Shown here: in pieces, positions 35,537 to 47,551 of the stretch
Layout of the letters: the number at the start of each line of letters is the position of its first letter
Position numbering within the stretch: position 1 is the first letter of the stretch
NCBI GenBank assembly: GCA_022495995.1
Contig: JAFEMH010002605.1
Location: 124,001-188,000 of the forward strand
Reading direction: 5' to 3'
DNA: 64,000 nt
From: Adenophora triphylla var. japonica
Taxonomy: Eukaryota; Streptophyta; Magnoliopsida; Asterales; Campanulaceae
Notes under the pieces: generated by a model
What the model saw: the letters and a program-made list of their open reading frames with translations, nothing else
Database searches by the model: none
Told to the model about the DNA's origin: nothing
Program-made: the position numbers and the translations under genes

Positions 35537-36512
35537 TGTTGGAGTATTTTCAAAACATGTTTTGAGAGAGAAATTTGGTTTGTGGTTGTTGAAGAAACAG
35601 TTAACAGGTAGTTATTGGTCTGAACCGAATATTACAGTTAATGGGTGTAATTTGAAACAAAACAGTTAAAAGGTTACAATACAGTTATATTTCTCTTTTG
35701 AATAGTCACATTGTTCTTGTTCTCTGCAGTCATGTTGGTTTAGTTTTGAATCATATTGAGACAGTTAAAGATTCAAATTTCTGCAGTAACAATTGTGATT
35801 TTTTGGAATAGACATCATTGCCTTATAAATAAGTCTTGTCTAAACCTTTAAGGATCAATTGAATTCTCTCTGCAACAATTCTTCCTCATCTCTTTATAAA
35901 TACTTTTTCTCTTCTACCTATACACTAAAGATTGTACTTGGCCAAATACAATCTCTAGTTCATTCAAAGATCATTCGAAGGCTTGATTACATACTCAAGG
36001 TACACGGGCGTTTTCAGGAGTGCAAACTGCAAACACCATACTGTGAAAAACAGGGCTCCATTGTATCCTATAGGCTAATTCGCAGCAACCTTTTACGCCG
36101 GATAGAGGGCGAATTTCGTTTTAATGAAAGCGTATCACTTACGTGCCTTAGGAGCAAGCGTACAAATTAAGAATCTGCAATTAATAATCTTCCAGCAAGT
36201 GTGGAGCAAGCATTCAGCAAGAGTGCAACAAACGTCCTGAAAGTGTACAACAAAGTATGCAGTAATTGTGTAACAAGTGTACAGTAAGTGAATAGATCGT
36301 TTGCACTAAGTTTACAGATAAAGGTTTCAGCAAGTTTAAAAATCATTTACAGCTGATTTAAAGCAAGTCTATTGCTGAACAAGATTCACCAAGCAGCAAA
36401 AATTACATCAGCAGTGCACTAATCTCGCAAATTGGTTGTAATGAGTTTCGTGATCAGGACTTTGGAAATTGCAGACTAGATCAAAAGGATTTTAAAGCTT
36501 TCAGTCTCAACA
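35537..36512 (+). repeat. 3' LTR of copia A
   Basis: It is 976 bp, from TGTTGGAG to CTCAACA, preceded by the polypurine stretch AATGGTGGGGGAT. TATAAATA is at 35824-35831. It serves as the uninterrupted reference that proves the Helitron insertion in the 5' LTR. The roughly 550 bp upstream (34986-35536) is non-coding. Confidence 0.92.
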
Positions 36513-37426
36513 ACGATAGGCTACATCAATGGACGAGATCGTGAGAGCCGAGCAAAATGATTAAATGACATGGAGGACAAAGATGATGACCGTCGAGTTG
36601 CGAATAGAGGGCTGAGATTGCGGCCCCATAAAACTGCGGTGCGATTCAACTACACCTGCCCCGGATCCGTATTGAAAGAGAGAAAATGGTTCTATTCAAT
36701 TATTCTGATTGGCTGATAAGATTTCGGGGTATGGATCCAACTTCTAAATGCGAAGAAAAAAAGCTAAAAAGTAATTTAAAAGAAAAAATAGTCTGGAAGA
36801 AAATTTTGGGAAAAAAACAAATAATAAAAAGAGGGAAAGAAACAAAAATGAGAAAATAAAAAAGAATTAAAATAAATATAAAAGTTAAAGAAAAAACATA
36901 AAAGACTAAACAAGTGAGAAGAAATTTTGAGACAACAAAGCCTTATGATTAAAATGTCTATGAATCATATTCCTTGGATCACGAAATATAGTCCCACATC
37001 CTTTTTCAACTTGTATCGAAAGAATAATTCAATTTCTAAGAAAAACAATAATGATTCTTTAATTTTCAGAAGATACAACAAACAAGTAAATCATGATCTA
37101 GAAAAACCACGAGTTTTCAAATGAAAGATGAATCAGGGGTCAGAAATTGCATAGTACTAATTAATCATACCAAGTAGTATTACATTTAATATCACATCCT
37201 CCGTCCCAAAAAGAGAAAAATCAGATTATTTTGGGACGGGAGAGTAACTATATCTTTCATTGTTGGTGACTATATGCAGCTGGCTTCCATCGTCAACAAC
37301 AATCTGATTTGCAGGAGAGAATTTGTGGGGGTAGGGTGTTAACCCTTGAGAGGTTAATATAACATATTGACTAGATAATCGCAAAAACTCTCAAGACGTA
37401 ATACAAAGAAAACTTGGGGATTTTAC
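36513..37426. other. Spacer downstream of the MO25-like gene
   Basis: This is AT-rich DNA with no recognised gene. It presumably includes the 3' UTR and terminator of the minus-strand MO25-like gene (coding end 37427). A 46-bp inverted repeat at about 37197-37242 (CCTCCGTCCCAAAA / TTTTGGGACGGGAG) looks like a MITE that has lost its middle. Confidence 0.5.
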
Positions 37427-40400
37427 CTAAGATTCAAGGTTTGGTAGTTGAGATACTCTTTGGATTTCTTTGATTATGAGTTCCTTCTCTTCTTCAAATT
37501 GGTCATCATCACCACCTAATGAACATAAAAAAAATTGGAAAGATGGACAGTGGAGACTGGAGAAGATAAGTATAAGATCCATGATGATACTCCACAGAGA
37601 ATTTAAGGGTCTGATGATGCATCAAATCCCATCCACCAAGTGTTGTGTTCAGACATACCTTTGCCAGCAGAGAGACTGCAAAGCAATTCCAGCAATTTTT
37701 CATGATTCCTTGCCAAGATAACTTTGATTTCCCGGGGTTTGTTAGGATTAGCAACAAAAACCTACAGATAAATAAAACACAAGGAATTGAATATATGTTC
37801 TCTCTCTCTTTTAAGTGAAACTGTAATCCAAGAAACAAAGTTGTATAGTGGGACTGGGCTTCTTTATCAAGTAGCCAAAACAAGAAACATTGAAATATGA
37901 CGAAGTGGAAACTCGATAGAGGAAAGAGTCAATAATCTTACTGTGCCGTAATTGAAGCATTAGGATGAAATGAGAAACAGTGGAATTCTAGATTCCATAG
38001 ATATATCAGTAATAGGTTTTCTATATGAGAGGTTAGCATAAAAATATGCTACCCCCTCCGTCCCCTAATAAATATCGCACTTTCATTTTGGTCCTTGTTA
38101 AAATAAATGTCACGTTTCTAAATAATGAAAAAAACTTTGTATAATTGAATCATTATATAAGCAATGTACAGACCAATAGAACACCCACCTTAAAAACATT
38201 GACAAGTCAATTCCAACATTTATTCCGGGACGGAGGGAGTAGTCTTTAGTGCACCAAAAGCTAAAATACGAAAGGAATTCAATTCCCTCCAAGGCTCCAA
38301 ATTTCATACTTCTACTGGTGCATGCATTGTTCCAAGTGTCATCACTTTCCCTTAAATATTGGAATTACTCAATGATAAGAAACTTGGTTTTTCACCTATC
38401 AAATATTGAATGTGGTATGAACCTGAACAGATCCATCTAAAAACTTAATAATATTTGTGAATATCAAGTACATGTGTAAATGTATAACCCTTGACCATAC
38501 TAAATTCAGTTGATGCGTGTGTAAAGGGGAAGGAGTAAGCATAGAAGTATATTCAGAATATTCAAAGCCAAAGTAATTATTACTTTTAATGACGTAATAA
38601 AGCAAAGGCCATTTTTATCGAACATAATAAAAAAAAATCAGATTTAAACCTCAAATCTTGATTGTCTCAGTGATTCATTTATAGTTTAGTCCATCACTTG
38701 ATAAAATTCAACGCTTTGTCAGATTGTTTCTTATAATCAACGACTTTTTGCCCCTAGGAAGGGAATGACAATTCTGCTCAACTTGCTATAGGCGGGAAAT
38801 TAGTAGGTACCGTTTGCATGTAATGAAAAGAGAGGCCAGTACCTTGAATACGTGAAAAGCAGAGATCTGAATGATTTTGCCGGAATCCTGCTCAGAACAA
38901 TCATGAAACAAAAGGGTAAGAGAGTAGAGGTATGAACTTACCTTCCACACACCTCGGAAAGAAGGGGAAGAGGGAAGTGAGAGAATGAGGCATCGAGTAG
39001 GTTAATAAATTGACCAAATGTGTTCTAGATTGTAAAGAAAATAAGCTCTTATGGATGATATAGTGACCAGTTACATAATCATATTTGCAAAGAGATACTT
39101 CAGATAGAACCTACTTCTAAATGCAAACATTTTTAAGAGAAGAAAATTCATTCTATGATTCTCTCCCATATGAGACTCTATAAGCACCATAACATCCTGT
39201 GATTCCCACATAAGACTCCACAAGCACCATAAGATCCTATTATTCTCTCTCCCACATGAGACTCCACAAGCACCATAACCACCTTTTTCTAACCACAGCT
39301 TTCGTGACCTCTTCCGCACACTTCAATTGAAATCCACTAAGGTTTTGAATAGGATACTACAGAAAATCAACATATTTTCTTGGTTGTAAGTTGCAGTATT
39401 CCTTCAGAGTTCAACCTATGGATTACCTTAGGTAAGTGGCCCATCTACCTCTTGCTTGGTTGTGAGTAGAACTATATAAAATTATGGAAGTTAAAGAAGC
39501 AAAGAGATGCAGTTATTAATTAATACAAACGAAGGCAAGTTTCTTTGTGACTTAAATGTCCTGAAGGTAAGTCTATAACTTATGTTAGGGAAAATTGAGA
39601 GGGTCTAATAGATATGGGAAGGAGAAGTGGGCTTTCTTCTCTCTCTCTTGCTCTCAAAAGTTGATGGATCAGGTGCCAACTTTGGATCTCCTTGAACTTA
39701 AAGCGGAAAGATCCCAGGTTTATGACAAAGTAGCAGGATCAAAGACACTAAAAGACCAAATAGTTACTTAGAATCATACTCCCTCCGTCCCAAAATGAAT
39801 GTCCATTTAGAATTTAAGGGTCATTTTGAAAAGGTTGATTTTTAATAGAAAAAAAAAATCATATTCCTTCTTGCTTTTCACTTTCAAAATTTTAGTTTTG
39901 CAAAAATATAATGAACTATGAAAAAAATAAAAAATAATCATTTAGGACAAAGTTATTTGAAGGTAAAGTTTCAAAAGGTCTTTCATTTTGGGACAAAAAA
40001 GGACATTCAATTTGGGACAGAGGGAGCAATAATTAAGCACAAAAAAATGCAAATTTGTATGGTAGTAAACCATCCAGTGCTAGAGCAGATGGGCAGAAAT
40101 AATGATACAAAAAAAATACGCAGAAAATTAACAGGCAGCGATTCTTCAACTCAGTTCCACAAACTAAATGTTCATGTGTAAAAGCACATCCAGTTACCCA
40201 ATGCAGAATGATCTCACAAACATAATATTTCAAACTGTCAGCTGTAAATCAAATGATTATCAATTACCTTCAGTAACGTCATCATTACTTTGAAGTGTCG
40301 AACTTCCACAATGTATCTTTTCATTGTATGGGAACTTGAAGCTTCCAAAAGAAAGTCCGACAGAAGCTAATCATAAATGTTCCATAGTTAACCATCTTAT

Positions 40401-40951
40401 CAATTCATTAAATAAGAAAAAAGAGTTGCATTCAAATAAATAACTGGAAGAACTGACCTTCAATGATTGCCTTCTTGTCACATAATTCTTAGAAGTTAAA
40501 AGCTTCTCATATTGCTCAAAGAACTGGAAAGACAAAGGAATTAGATATCCTAAACGAAAACAGCTAGCCTCATAAACCTCATAAATTCATAGAAAAATCT
40601 TCACTATCCTGTAGAATTTACCCCCAAATAGGGTAAGTGGCATAGAGTAGTGAGATCAACCTAAGAGTAAGAAAGATGAAGCCAACCTCATCATAGTGAG
40701 AAGTCAAGAATTCAGCTACTGCAGTCTCATGTTTGGTAAGCAGATCCTGTAAACAAGTTCCTATTGACGCATCAGTGAGTTGAAAGCATGGGCAATTCAA
40801 TTTTATGAAACACTTTACAATCTCATCATCTTCTTTTTCCTCACAGTAATCTTTTACCTTAAACGTAGAAAATGCATCAGAAGCGACATCAAAGTTCGGA
40901 AGCTCCACATATTTGAAGAAAAACTCAAAGCTTGGGGACTCCAATATATAT
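37427..40951 (-). CDS. MO25: MO25/Cab39-like protein, 3' exons
   Basis: Seven minus-strand exons join in phase: 40951-40858, 40746-40687, 40523-40458, 40366-40268, 38887-38843, 37761-37659 and 37515-37427 (stop TAG). They encode YILESPSFEFFFKYVELPNF, SDAFSTFK, DLLTKHETAVAEFLTSHYDE, FFEQYEKLLTSKNYVTRRQ, MKRYIVEVRHFKVMMTLLK, IIQISAFHVFK, VFVANPNKPREIKVILARNH and the tail DDDQFEEEKELIIKEIQRV. This is the conserved HEAT-like helical-repeat scaffold of MO25, which in animals binds STRAD/LKB1 and in plants works with STE20/Hippo-like kinases. All junctions are GT-AG. The start of exon 40951 supplies one base that completes the Lys codon left open at 59304. No lesions were seen. The 5' exons lie beyond the viral block. 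Confidence 0.93.
38052..38239. mobile_element. Stowaway-type MITE in an MO25 intron
   Basis: It begins CCCCCTCCGTCCCCTAATAA and ends TTATTCCGGGACGGAGGGAG, with TA at 38050-38051 and 38240-38241. It is 188 bp and non-coding. Confidence 0.85.
39779..40026. mobile_element. Stowaway-type MITE in an MO25 intron
   Basis: It begins CTCCCTCCGTCCCAAAATGA after TA and ends TTTGGGACAGAGGGAG. The right TA has become CA. It is about 248 bp and lies in the intron between the exons at 40268 and 38887. Confidence 0.8.
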
Positions 40952-41276
40952 CTGAAAGATACAAATTAAAAGTGAAAAGTTGCATACCGAGGTACAACAA
41001 AATGCATGGAAATCAAGGATCACAACTTAACCTGCATGACTTACAAATAAATCTATACATCTTGAAAGCAGCTCAATTTGTAAATAAAAGGAATGGAAAA
41101 TATTTATGGCCACAGCGGCAGCATTTTGTTGATAAGAAACAGGACAATGGTTCAGTTCAAGCTTAAGTGAGAACACGGTAATAATTATTGTACGAGGAAC
41201 ACCTAAGTACCATGACGTGTAGCATTTTGCATACGAGTCCCAGAATATGCACTTTTCGGCTTGATGCGTGATACAC

Positions 41277-42395
41277 AGTCAAAGTAACATTAATCTAAAT
41301 CTAGATTGTGTCACGAATAGAGAACAATTAATTGAAGAATGGGATAATGAAATGAGACTAATCATTAAGACGAGATGAAAATCTAATTAATGACTTTGAT
41401 CTAATTTTCACCTTAGCAAAGTGCAAAACTTCCGGAAACGTTAGGTTATTATTAGAACAATTAAATGTTTCACTTTTTATCAATGGAACAGAGAAGAATT
41501 CCTAACCCACCTTACCAACTCAATATATACAGTCTTTGTAGGAAAAAACTATTTAACTCAAGGACTTGAAGAAAAACTTAAGAAAGCCGAAGAAGCTAGG
41601 AAAAGATTAGTTAGTCTACAAATATGTGATTTATGCAAATTAGAAAGTTTCTACTTGTGACTACGAAAAACACCTACTAGAAATACCGATGGGAGAATGG
41701 TCAAAATACGTAGAAGACTTCATAAGAAAAATCCCTTTTGCGGAAAAGATTTGTTCTACTGAATATTTACAATCAGGAGACGTGTTAAGAGGAAGCTTAG
41801 CATATGCGAAGTCACTTATAACAAACTTTATGGAAAAGCATTGTGAGGAAATGAGAATAAAGAAAGCTATGAAAAGCACATTTAATAAATGCTGTTCAAA
41901 CTTTCCTCACCCTAGTAGCATGTATGGATGTGGGAACCAGAACAATAATAAATATAGGAATAAATACAAAAAGATAAAAAGGAAGTATAAACTTAAAAAA
42001 CCAAGAAGATGGAATAACTCTTATAAATACAAAAGACCCTATAAAAGATTTTTTAGGAAAAATCCTAGATACCAGAAGAAGGATCTTGAGGAAAAACCTC
42101 AAGCAAAAGATGACCCTAAGGTTGAAGACAAAAAGAAGTTTTGCCCACAAGGAAAAACTACATGCCGTTGCTGGATTTGTAATGAAATAGGTCATTATGC
42201 CCGAGACTGTAAAAATAATACTAATTATAATAAAATAATAGAAGAATTACAAAGGTTTGAATTAGAACCAATATTTAGTGATGAAGAAATCTCCGAAGGG
42301 GAAGAATTCTGGGAACTCACATCAGAAGAAGAAGATGAATCGATACGGAGGATTCGAATAATTTACTTAGCCAAGCTATCCCTTGGGATGAAGAA
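41277..42395 (+). pseudogene. Segment A: coat protein fragment (3' two thirds)
   Basis: It starts in the middle of CP, at the position equal to B 53447. Frameshifts at about 41370, 41490 and 41655 break the first third. From about 41689 the frame is open through the basic Lys/Arg/Tyr/Asn-rich region and the zinc knuckle CWICNEIGHYARDC (about 42170). Near 42340 the frame slips relative to copy B, where three CAG in B read as CG or CGG in A. CP would form the capsid and bind RNA through the knuckle. It is not functional. Confidence 0.88.
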
Positions 42396-42407
42396 GCAGA
42401 TAATACA

Positions 42408-44430
42408 TTGGGAAACGAGAAAATAATTGTATTTTGGATAATACCCAATGAAAATATTATGTCCTTAAGTAAGACTAATCCCAATAGCATTTACATAAAA
42501 GGATACTTTTACTTTAAAGGATATAAAAAATACTCCTTAGATATGTATATAGATACAGGGGCAAGTATGTGCACAGCAAACAAGTTGGTTATACCAGAAG
42601 AATTCTGGGTCCAAACTAGAAGTCCTATAAAAGCTAGAATAGCTAATGATGAAATAATGACCATGGATAAGGTGGCGGAAGCGGTACAAGTACAAATAAG
42701 TGGAGTCACATTTGTAATTCCAACATTATACCAAGTAGAAACTACAGGAGTCATAACATTAGGAAATAACTTCTGTAGGTCATATGAGCCTTTCGCTCAA
42801 TATAAGGATACAATCACCTTTCATAAAAATAATATAGCTATTAGCATAAGAAAAATAACTAAAGCTTATTTCCATGGACAAGAAGGGTTCTTAGTAAGCA
42901 AAAAGTTAGGAACAACACTTCCAACACCTAATCCTGAAAATGTTACACCTATCACTGATCCTGATAGCTATAACATTTCCACTTCTGTTAAGGGGGAGGA
43001 GGGAGACCCTCTCGAAACAATTTATTCACTACAAGACATAGAAAATTTGCTTGATAAAGTATGCTCTGAACATTCCTTAGATGAAAGAATTAACAAAAGC
43101 AAGTTTACAGCCCATATAGAATTATTAGATCCTAATAAAATTATAAAAACCAAGCCTATGCAGTACTCTCCACAAGATCGTGAAGAATTTAAAAAACAAA
43201 TTGATGAATTATTAGAATTAAAAGTAATAAGGAAAACTAGGAGTCCCCATTTTTCTCCAGCCTTCATGGTAAACAAACATTCAGAACAAAAACGAGGAAA
43301 AAAGAGAATGGTAGTAAACTACAAAATGTTAAATGATCATACAAAAGGAGATGGATATCTCTTGCCTAACAAGGAACAACTATTACAAAGAATTGGAGGA
43401 AAAAATTACTACGGCGGCTTATTGTAAGTCGGGATTACAGCGGGTAAGATTAGCCGAAAGCTCTATTGAGCTTACGGCCTTTACATGTCCTCAAGGACAT
43501 TTTGAATGGATAGTTATGCCGCTTTGGCTTAAAACAAGCACCCTCATATTTCGAGACACATGGATGAAAGTCTCTCAAATGATTTTCGAATACGTGCGGT
43601 ATACGTAGATGATATCATTGTATTCTACGAAACGAGAAAAACAACATGAGAAACATGTCAATAATGTTTCTGAAGATGCTTAGAAACTATGGGATAGTAC
43701 TAAGTAAGAAGAAGGCTCGATTATGTAAAACACGAAATAAATTTCCTAGGTCTAACCATTGGCCCAAGTGGAAAACTTGTCTTACAAAAACATATAGGAA
43801 TCCATATTAGTAATTTTCTGACCGATTACAAGACGGAAAAACGGTAGAAAGGTTTCTCGGGTTTGCTTAATTATATTTACGGATATTATCCAAAAATTGC
43901 TAGTCTTAGGCATCCTTTACAAATAAAACTCAAAAAGGAAATAAAATGGTCGTGGGTGATCAGAGATACGAAGCTTGATGAGGAAAATTAAAGGCCAAGT
44001 GAAAACTCTTCTGACCTTTATAACCCCAGTCCTAGGGACAAACCCATTATAGAATGTGATGCATCGACCTATATTGGGGAGGGGTATTAAAAGCTCTTAC
44101 ACGATAATCGGGAATTAGTATGTAGATATTCATACGGAACATTTAGTCTGTGAAACAAGATATCACGGTAATGAAAAGGAGATTCTCTCTTTAATAAAAA
44201 CTATTAAAGCTTTCAAAGTATATTTGCTTCCTTACAAGTTTACGGTAAGAAGGCCAACAAGAATGTATCTTATTTCATAAGAACTACCATCAAAGGAGAT
44301 TACAAACAAGCCAGTGGTAAGATGGCAACAATGGCTAAATTATTATGATTTTGAAATAGAACACATTTCGGGAACAAAGAATGTACTCGGCGATATTATG
44401 ACAAGAGAATTTGCGGGTTTCAAGCAGTGA
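42408..44430 (+). pseudogene. Segment A: Pol (protease-RT-RNase H), multiply frameshifted
   Basis: The protease motif YIDTGASMCTANK is intact (about 42550). Pol is open to 43427, then repeatedly shifted through RT and RNase H. Only pieces of RT such as LTAFTCPQGHFEWIVMP remain readable in one frame. The differences from copy B concentrate at CAG and CTG words (see findings). Unlike copy B it has no MITE, so it shows the original uninterrupted Pol sequence at that site (about 42832). Confidence 0.88.
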
Positions 44431-44432
44431 GT

Positions 44433-45905
44433 GGCATGAGCACATCAAGCACAAAAGAGGAGATAGAAGATCAAATTCTTCGGCTAAAAGGAGAAATTCT
44501 TGAAAAAGAATCGCAATTGAGAAAATTAGAAAGAATATATGGCAAAATGAAGGAAGGAGACTTAAGTCCAAAAAGTATAACATCCTCTATATGCAACGAG
44601 GATAGTATTACCCGTAGTAAGGGCACTTGCAGCGGCAAGAATTTAGAGGCAACGAGTCTCAAAATCTCTATAGAGATTAGTTTAGCTCATAATAAGAGCA
44701 TAATTACACCTCTTGAAGGTATATTCCTTTCAAAGGAAAATCCGTCCCAGTCTTCGGAAAATAAGACTACCGGGGAACTTTCTTTTTCTCCCCAAACCAA
44801 AAAGATTTCCAAATATTATGTCCTTTATTCAGGCCCTAAACAAGGTATCTATACCGAATGGGCAAAAATAGCTCCTTTAATAGGAAATAACCATCATCAA
44901 TCATTTAATAGCCCGAAGAGGCCCAAAGAGCCTTTTTCAACTCTGAGAAAAACCTTGGCCCTAAATGACCAAAAAACTTATAGTCAGATGATCCAGTCAA
45001 AACCTTCACCTAGCATAAAACCACAAATTCATACACCAAAAGCCCCTGAGCCCAAGTCCCAAGTCCATGAGGCCATAAGAAACAGAATTAACAGGTCCAA
45101 GTTGGTCCTTCATGAAAAAATTATTTCTATCAATAAAGAAAGGTTTTTTCATTATTTCAATATGGCGAAGCCTCGGATGAAAATAAAGAACAATGTTTTT
45201 TCACAATTGATAAAAGGAGAATTTCTTTATATGCTTTCTTTGAAAAAGCTAGACCCGAAATGGTCAAAGAAGTCTACGATTGTGGACTATTATCTATGGT
45301 TTATCCAAGTAACAATTTGATTGAATTGAGCTTATTACCAAAGCCTATTTTTCATGCAATCAAGAATTATCGGACCAAAGTCATAGGATCCGGAGATCGA
45401 GACATATATGTCAAAGTTACCGATTCATTCTTGGATTGGGACGAAGAGGAATATTTCCTTCCCTACCCATTTGGATTGAGGTGGGATTAGCTAAGAAAAG
45501 ACGTAAGGTTTGAATTACCCCAGGCCAAGAAAATAACGGAAGATGTAGAAGAATTGGCAATGCCTTAAGACCATCAAGACTCGAAATGTCTACAAAAAAT
45601 ATGCGAGATTTTTCGGACGGTAAGAAGAAGATCAATTACTACAATAATAAAGTTGTGGTAATATCAAATTTCCACTAATGTAATTACCACTCATGAATTG
45701 GAAAACATTGCTACTAATGAAGCCGGTTTCTGGATGGAAAACTTAAAGTATCGAGAACACAAGAAGGCTTGATGGTGTGGCAGTGGCCCCACCAGACCAC
45801 ATGTGTCCATATTGTATCAATAAGAGTCAAGAAAGACGGAAAATAAGGGATGATGAGACCACCTCCACTGACTCTCTTTTCGGAGAAGATAAAGAAGACA
45901 TGTAA
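44433..45905 (+). pseudogene. Segment A: transactivator/viroplasmin (TAV), frameshifted
   Basis: It begins MSTSSTKEEIEDQILRLKG, a coiled-coil-like start, and retains the viroplasmin-type (RNase H1 N-terminal-like) motif KKISKYYVLYSGPKQGIYTE at about 44800. Frameshifts at about 44920, 45170, 45410, 45490 and later destroy the 489-codon frame seen in copy B. It ends at TAA 45903-45905. TAV proteins form inclusion bodies and allow reinitiation on polycistronic RNA. Confidence 0.87.
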
Positions 45906-46268
45906 TTTTGTCCTATAGCGTCGGCTGAAGAATCTTTAAGATCAATTATGTAAAGGGGACAACGTGCCCATCTTTTTCATGGACCTGCGTGTCCACTTTT
46001 TATCCTGTCGGGCATCTTTTGCCTTTTAATTTTATTTTCAAATCCGTAGCCATCCTCCATCTATATAAGGAGGTATTGTAAATGTTTGAAAGGGGACGGA
46101 AATAAAATTGAGAATGTTTTCTTTCGAATATCTTTATTCAGTCTAAGTGAAATAGCTAGACATAAAAGAGTGAGGAGAGCAATCTGCGGGCAGTTAGCAA
46201 ACTGTGGCAAGGAGGCACTCAAAGTCTTACACTTATCTTAACCTACCAAGGTAACCTACTTATCCAAA
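45906..46268 (+). promoter_or_regulatory. Segment A: viral intergenic region with TATA box
   Basis: This is non-coding sequence between TAV and the first small ORF. CTATATAAGGAGG at 46061-46073 is in the position of the pregenomic RNA promoter of caulimoviruses. It is followed by AATAAAATTG and a leader with ATAAAAGAGTGAGGAG. It points right, toward segment B. Confidence 0.7.
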
Positions 46269-46547
46269 ATGAGATGGACTCATAGAAATTTAGATAACAT
46301 AGATTATCTTAATTATATGATAAAAAATATGGATGCTGCTGCAGAAGTTATAGTCAAATATGGTATTAGTCCATTTATTATGCAATCTATAATTTATGAT
46401 TTCGAAGAATATCTTAGATATGAAGGAGTCTATTTAAATCAAAGAAGAATAGCCAAAAGTTGTCTAAGAAGATCTCTACAAATCTTGAAGAAACATTTAC
46501 CCCGTGATATGGTAATTAATACTAAATATCTTTCATATTTATTGTAA
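46269..46547 (+). CDS. Segment A: small leader ORF a, 92 aa
   Basis: A complete frame starts MRWTHRNLDNIDYLNYM and contains KYGISPFIMQSIIYDFEEYL and VYLNQRRIAKSCLRRSL. It is basic, predicted helical, and has no signal peptide or membrane segment. The protein is the same in segment B. It shares a pattern with the next ORF (RW, NI-YLNYM, KYG-S, II-DFEEY, VY--Q-R-A---LR), so the two look like a tandem duplication. It sits where caulimoviruses carry ORF VII, whose function is unknown. I claim no function. Confidence 0.75.
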   Translation: MRWTHRNLDNIDYLNYMIKNMDAAAEVIVKYGISPFIMQSIIYDFEEYLRYEGVYLNQRRIAKSCLRRSLQILKKHLPRDMVINTKYLSYLL

Positions 46548-46612
46548 GATTTTATTATCTTAGTCATGTTTGGTATTCTAACTTATTGTTTGTAATATAT
46601 ACTATCAATAAA

Positions 46613-46855
46613 ATGTGTCGTTGGAAAAAATTTCATCCCAATAATATAGAATATCTAAATTACATGCGAAGATATATGCAAGCTAATGTTTATCTCACTG
46701 AGAAATATGGGTTTAGTGAACATATGACCCGCAAAATCATTACAGATTTTGAAGAATACATAGCATGTGATTGTGTTTATATTCACCAAAAAAGGGAAGC
46801 TAGAAATTATCTAAGACAAACTCAACGATTTTATGAGAAATATTCTCAAACATAG
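46613..46855 (+). CDS. Segment A: small leader ORF b, about 80 aa
   Basis: From ATG 46613 it reads MCRWKKFHPNNIEYLNYMRR, with KYGFSEHMTRKIITDFEEY and YIHQKREARNYLRQTQRFY. It is paralogous in pattern to ORF a, 65 bp upstream, and is complete in A and B (one residue differs), partial in D. It ends 11 bp before the start of the MP frame. Function unknown. Confidence 0.75.
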   Translation: MCRWKKFHPNNIEYLNYMRRYMQANVYLTEKYGFSEHMTRKIITDFEEYIACDCVYIHQKREARNYLRQTQRFYEKYSQT

Positions 46856-46866
46856 TCCAATATTTT

Positions 46867-46919
46867 ATGAAAAATAACAAAAACAAACTTCGTAGCGAAA
46901 AGCGTAGACAAAAATACCT
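46867..46919 (+). pseudogene. Segment A: first codons of the movement protein frame
   Basis: Only the basic N-terminus MKNNKNKLRSEKRRQKYLA remains. The sequence then jumps at 46919/46920 into the inverted MP of segment B, with no long microhomology. Confidence 0.85.
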
Positions 46920-47540
46920 AGCTAAGTTACCTTGTATTCCTCCAAATATGGCTTCACTAGGATTTTTTATTCTTCTATCAAGAAGGGCTACTTTTAAAGG
47001 GGAATCTATTCCTGTGTTAAATGTGGATTTTATCATAATTTTTATTGTTCCTATATGAATAAATCCTATGAAATTTCTTTCTTCTCTACTTTTGAGAGTT
47101 TGAATCTTCTTATCTATTTCTTGTTTATTAAAAAAAGGAATTTCTATTAATCCATTAGTATCTTTTATATCTAAGGGATACTCCCTAGTACTTATACAGG
47201 TTATACATATATTTTTCCTAGGTTTCAAGATTTTAGTAATTAAGTTCCTTTTCTTAAAGACTTCAGAGGGTAAGAGGTCAAGCTCTGTTTTTTCTATTTG
47301 ATGGAGAAGTGACTCATCTAGGGTGAGTTCTTGGCCATAGTATCCTTCTTCATCAAATACTTGTTCATTATCTTCTCTATCGGGAGAGTTATTTGTTTCA
47401 ATTTCTAAATTAGCCATGGGTCTTATACCAGTGAAGGTACAGGCTTTGATACCAAATTTTTTGTCATCTTTTTTCTTATGGCTTGCAAGGTATTTTTGTC
47501 TACGCTTTTCGCTACGAAGTTTGTTTTTGTTATTTTTCAT
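46920..47540 (-). pseudogene. Segment B: 5' part of the movement protein (second, terminal copy)
   Basis: On the minus strand from 47540 the frame is open through MANLEIETNNSPDREDNEQ and ICITCISTREYPLDIKDTNG to GGIQGNLA, where the A/B junction cuts it. It forms the end of the more-than-unit-length B copy. Nucleotides 46920-47487 are the single-stranded spacer of the big A/B inverted repeat. The primer site here carries one change. Confidence 0.87.
47443..47454 (-). promoter_or_regulatory. Segment B: mutated initiator-Met primer-binding site
   Basis: The plus strand reads GCTTTGATACCA; the minus-strand site is therefore TGGTATCAAAGC, one mismatch from TGGTATCAGAGC seen at 55492-55503 and 56721-56732. 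Confidence 0.75.
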
Positions 47541-47551
47541 AAAATATTGGA

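Noticed and set aside
36513..37190. A gene start near the GC-rich stretch around 36600-36670
   Set aside because: No frame of useful length or family resemblance follows, and the next gene runs on the opposite strand.
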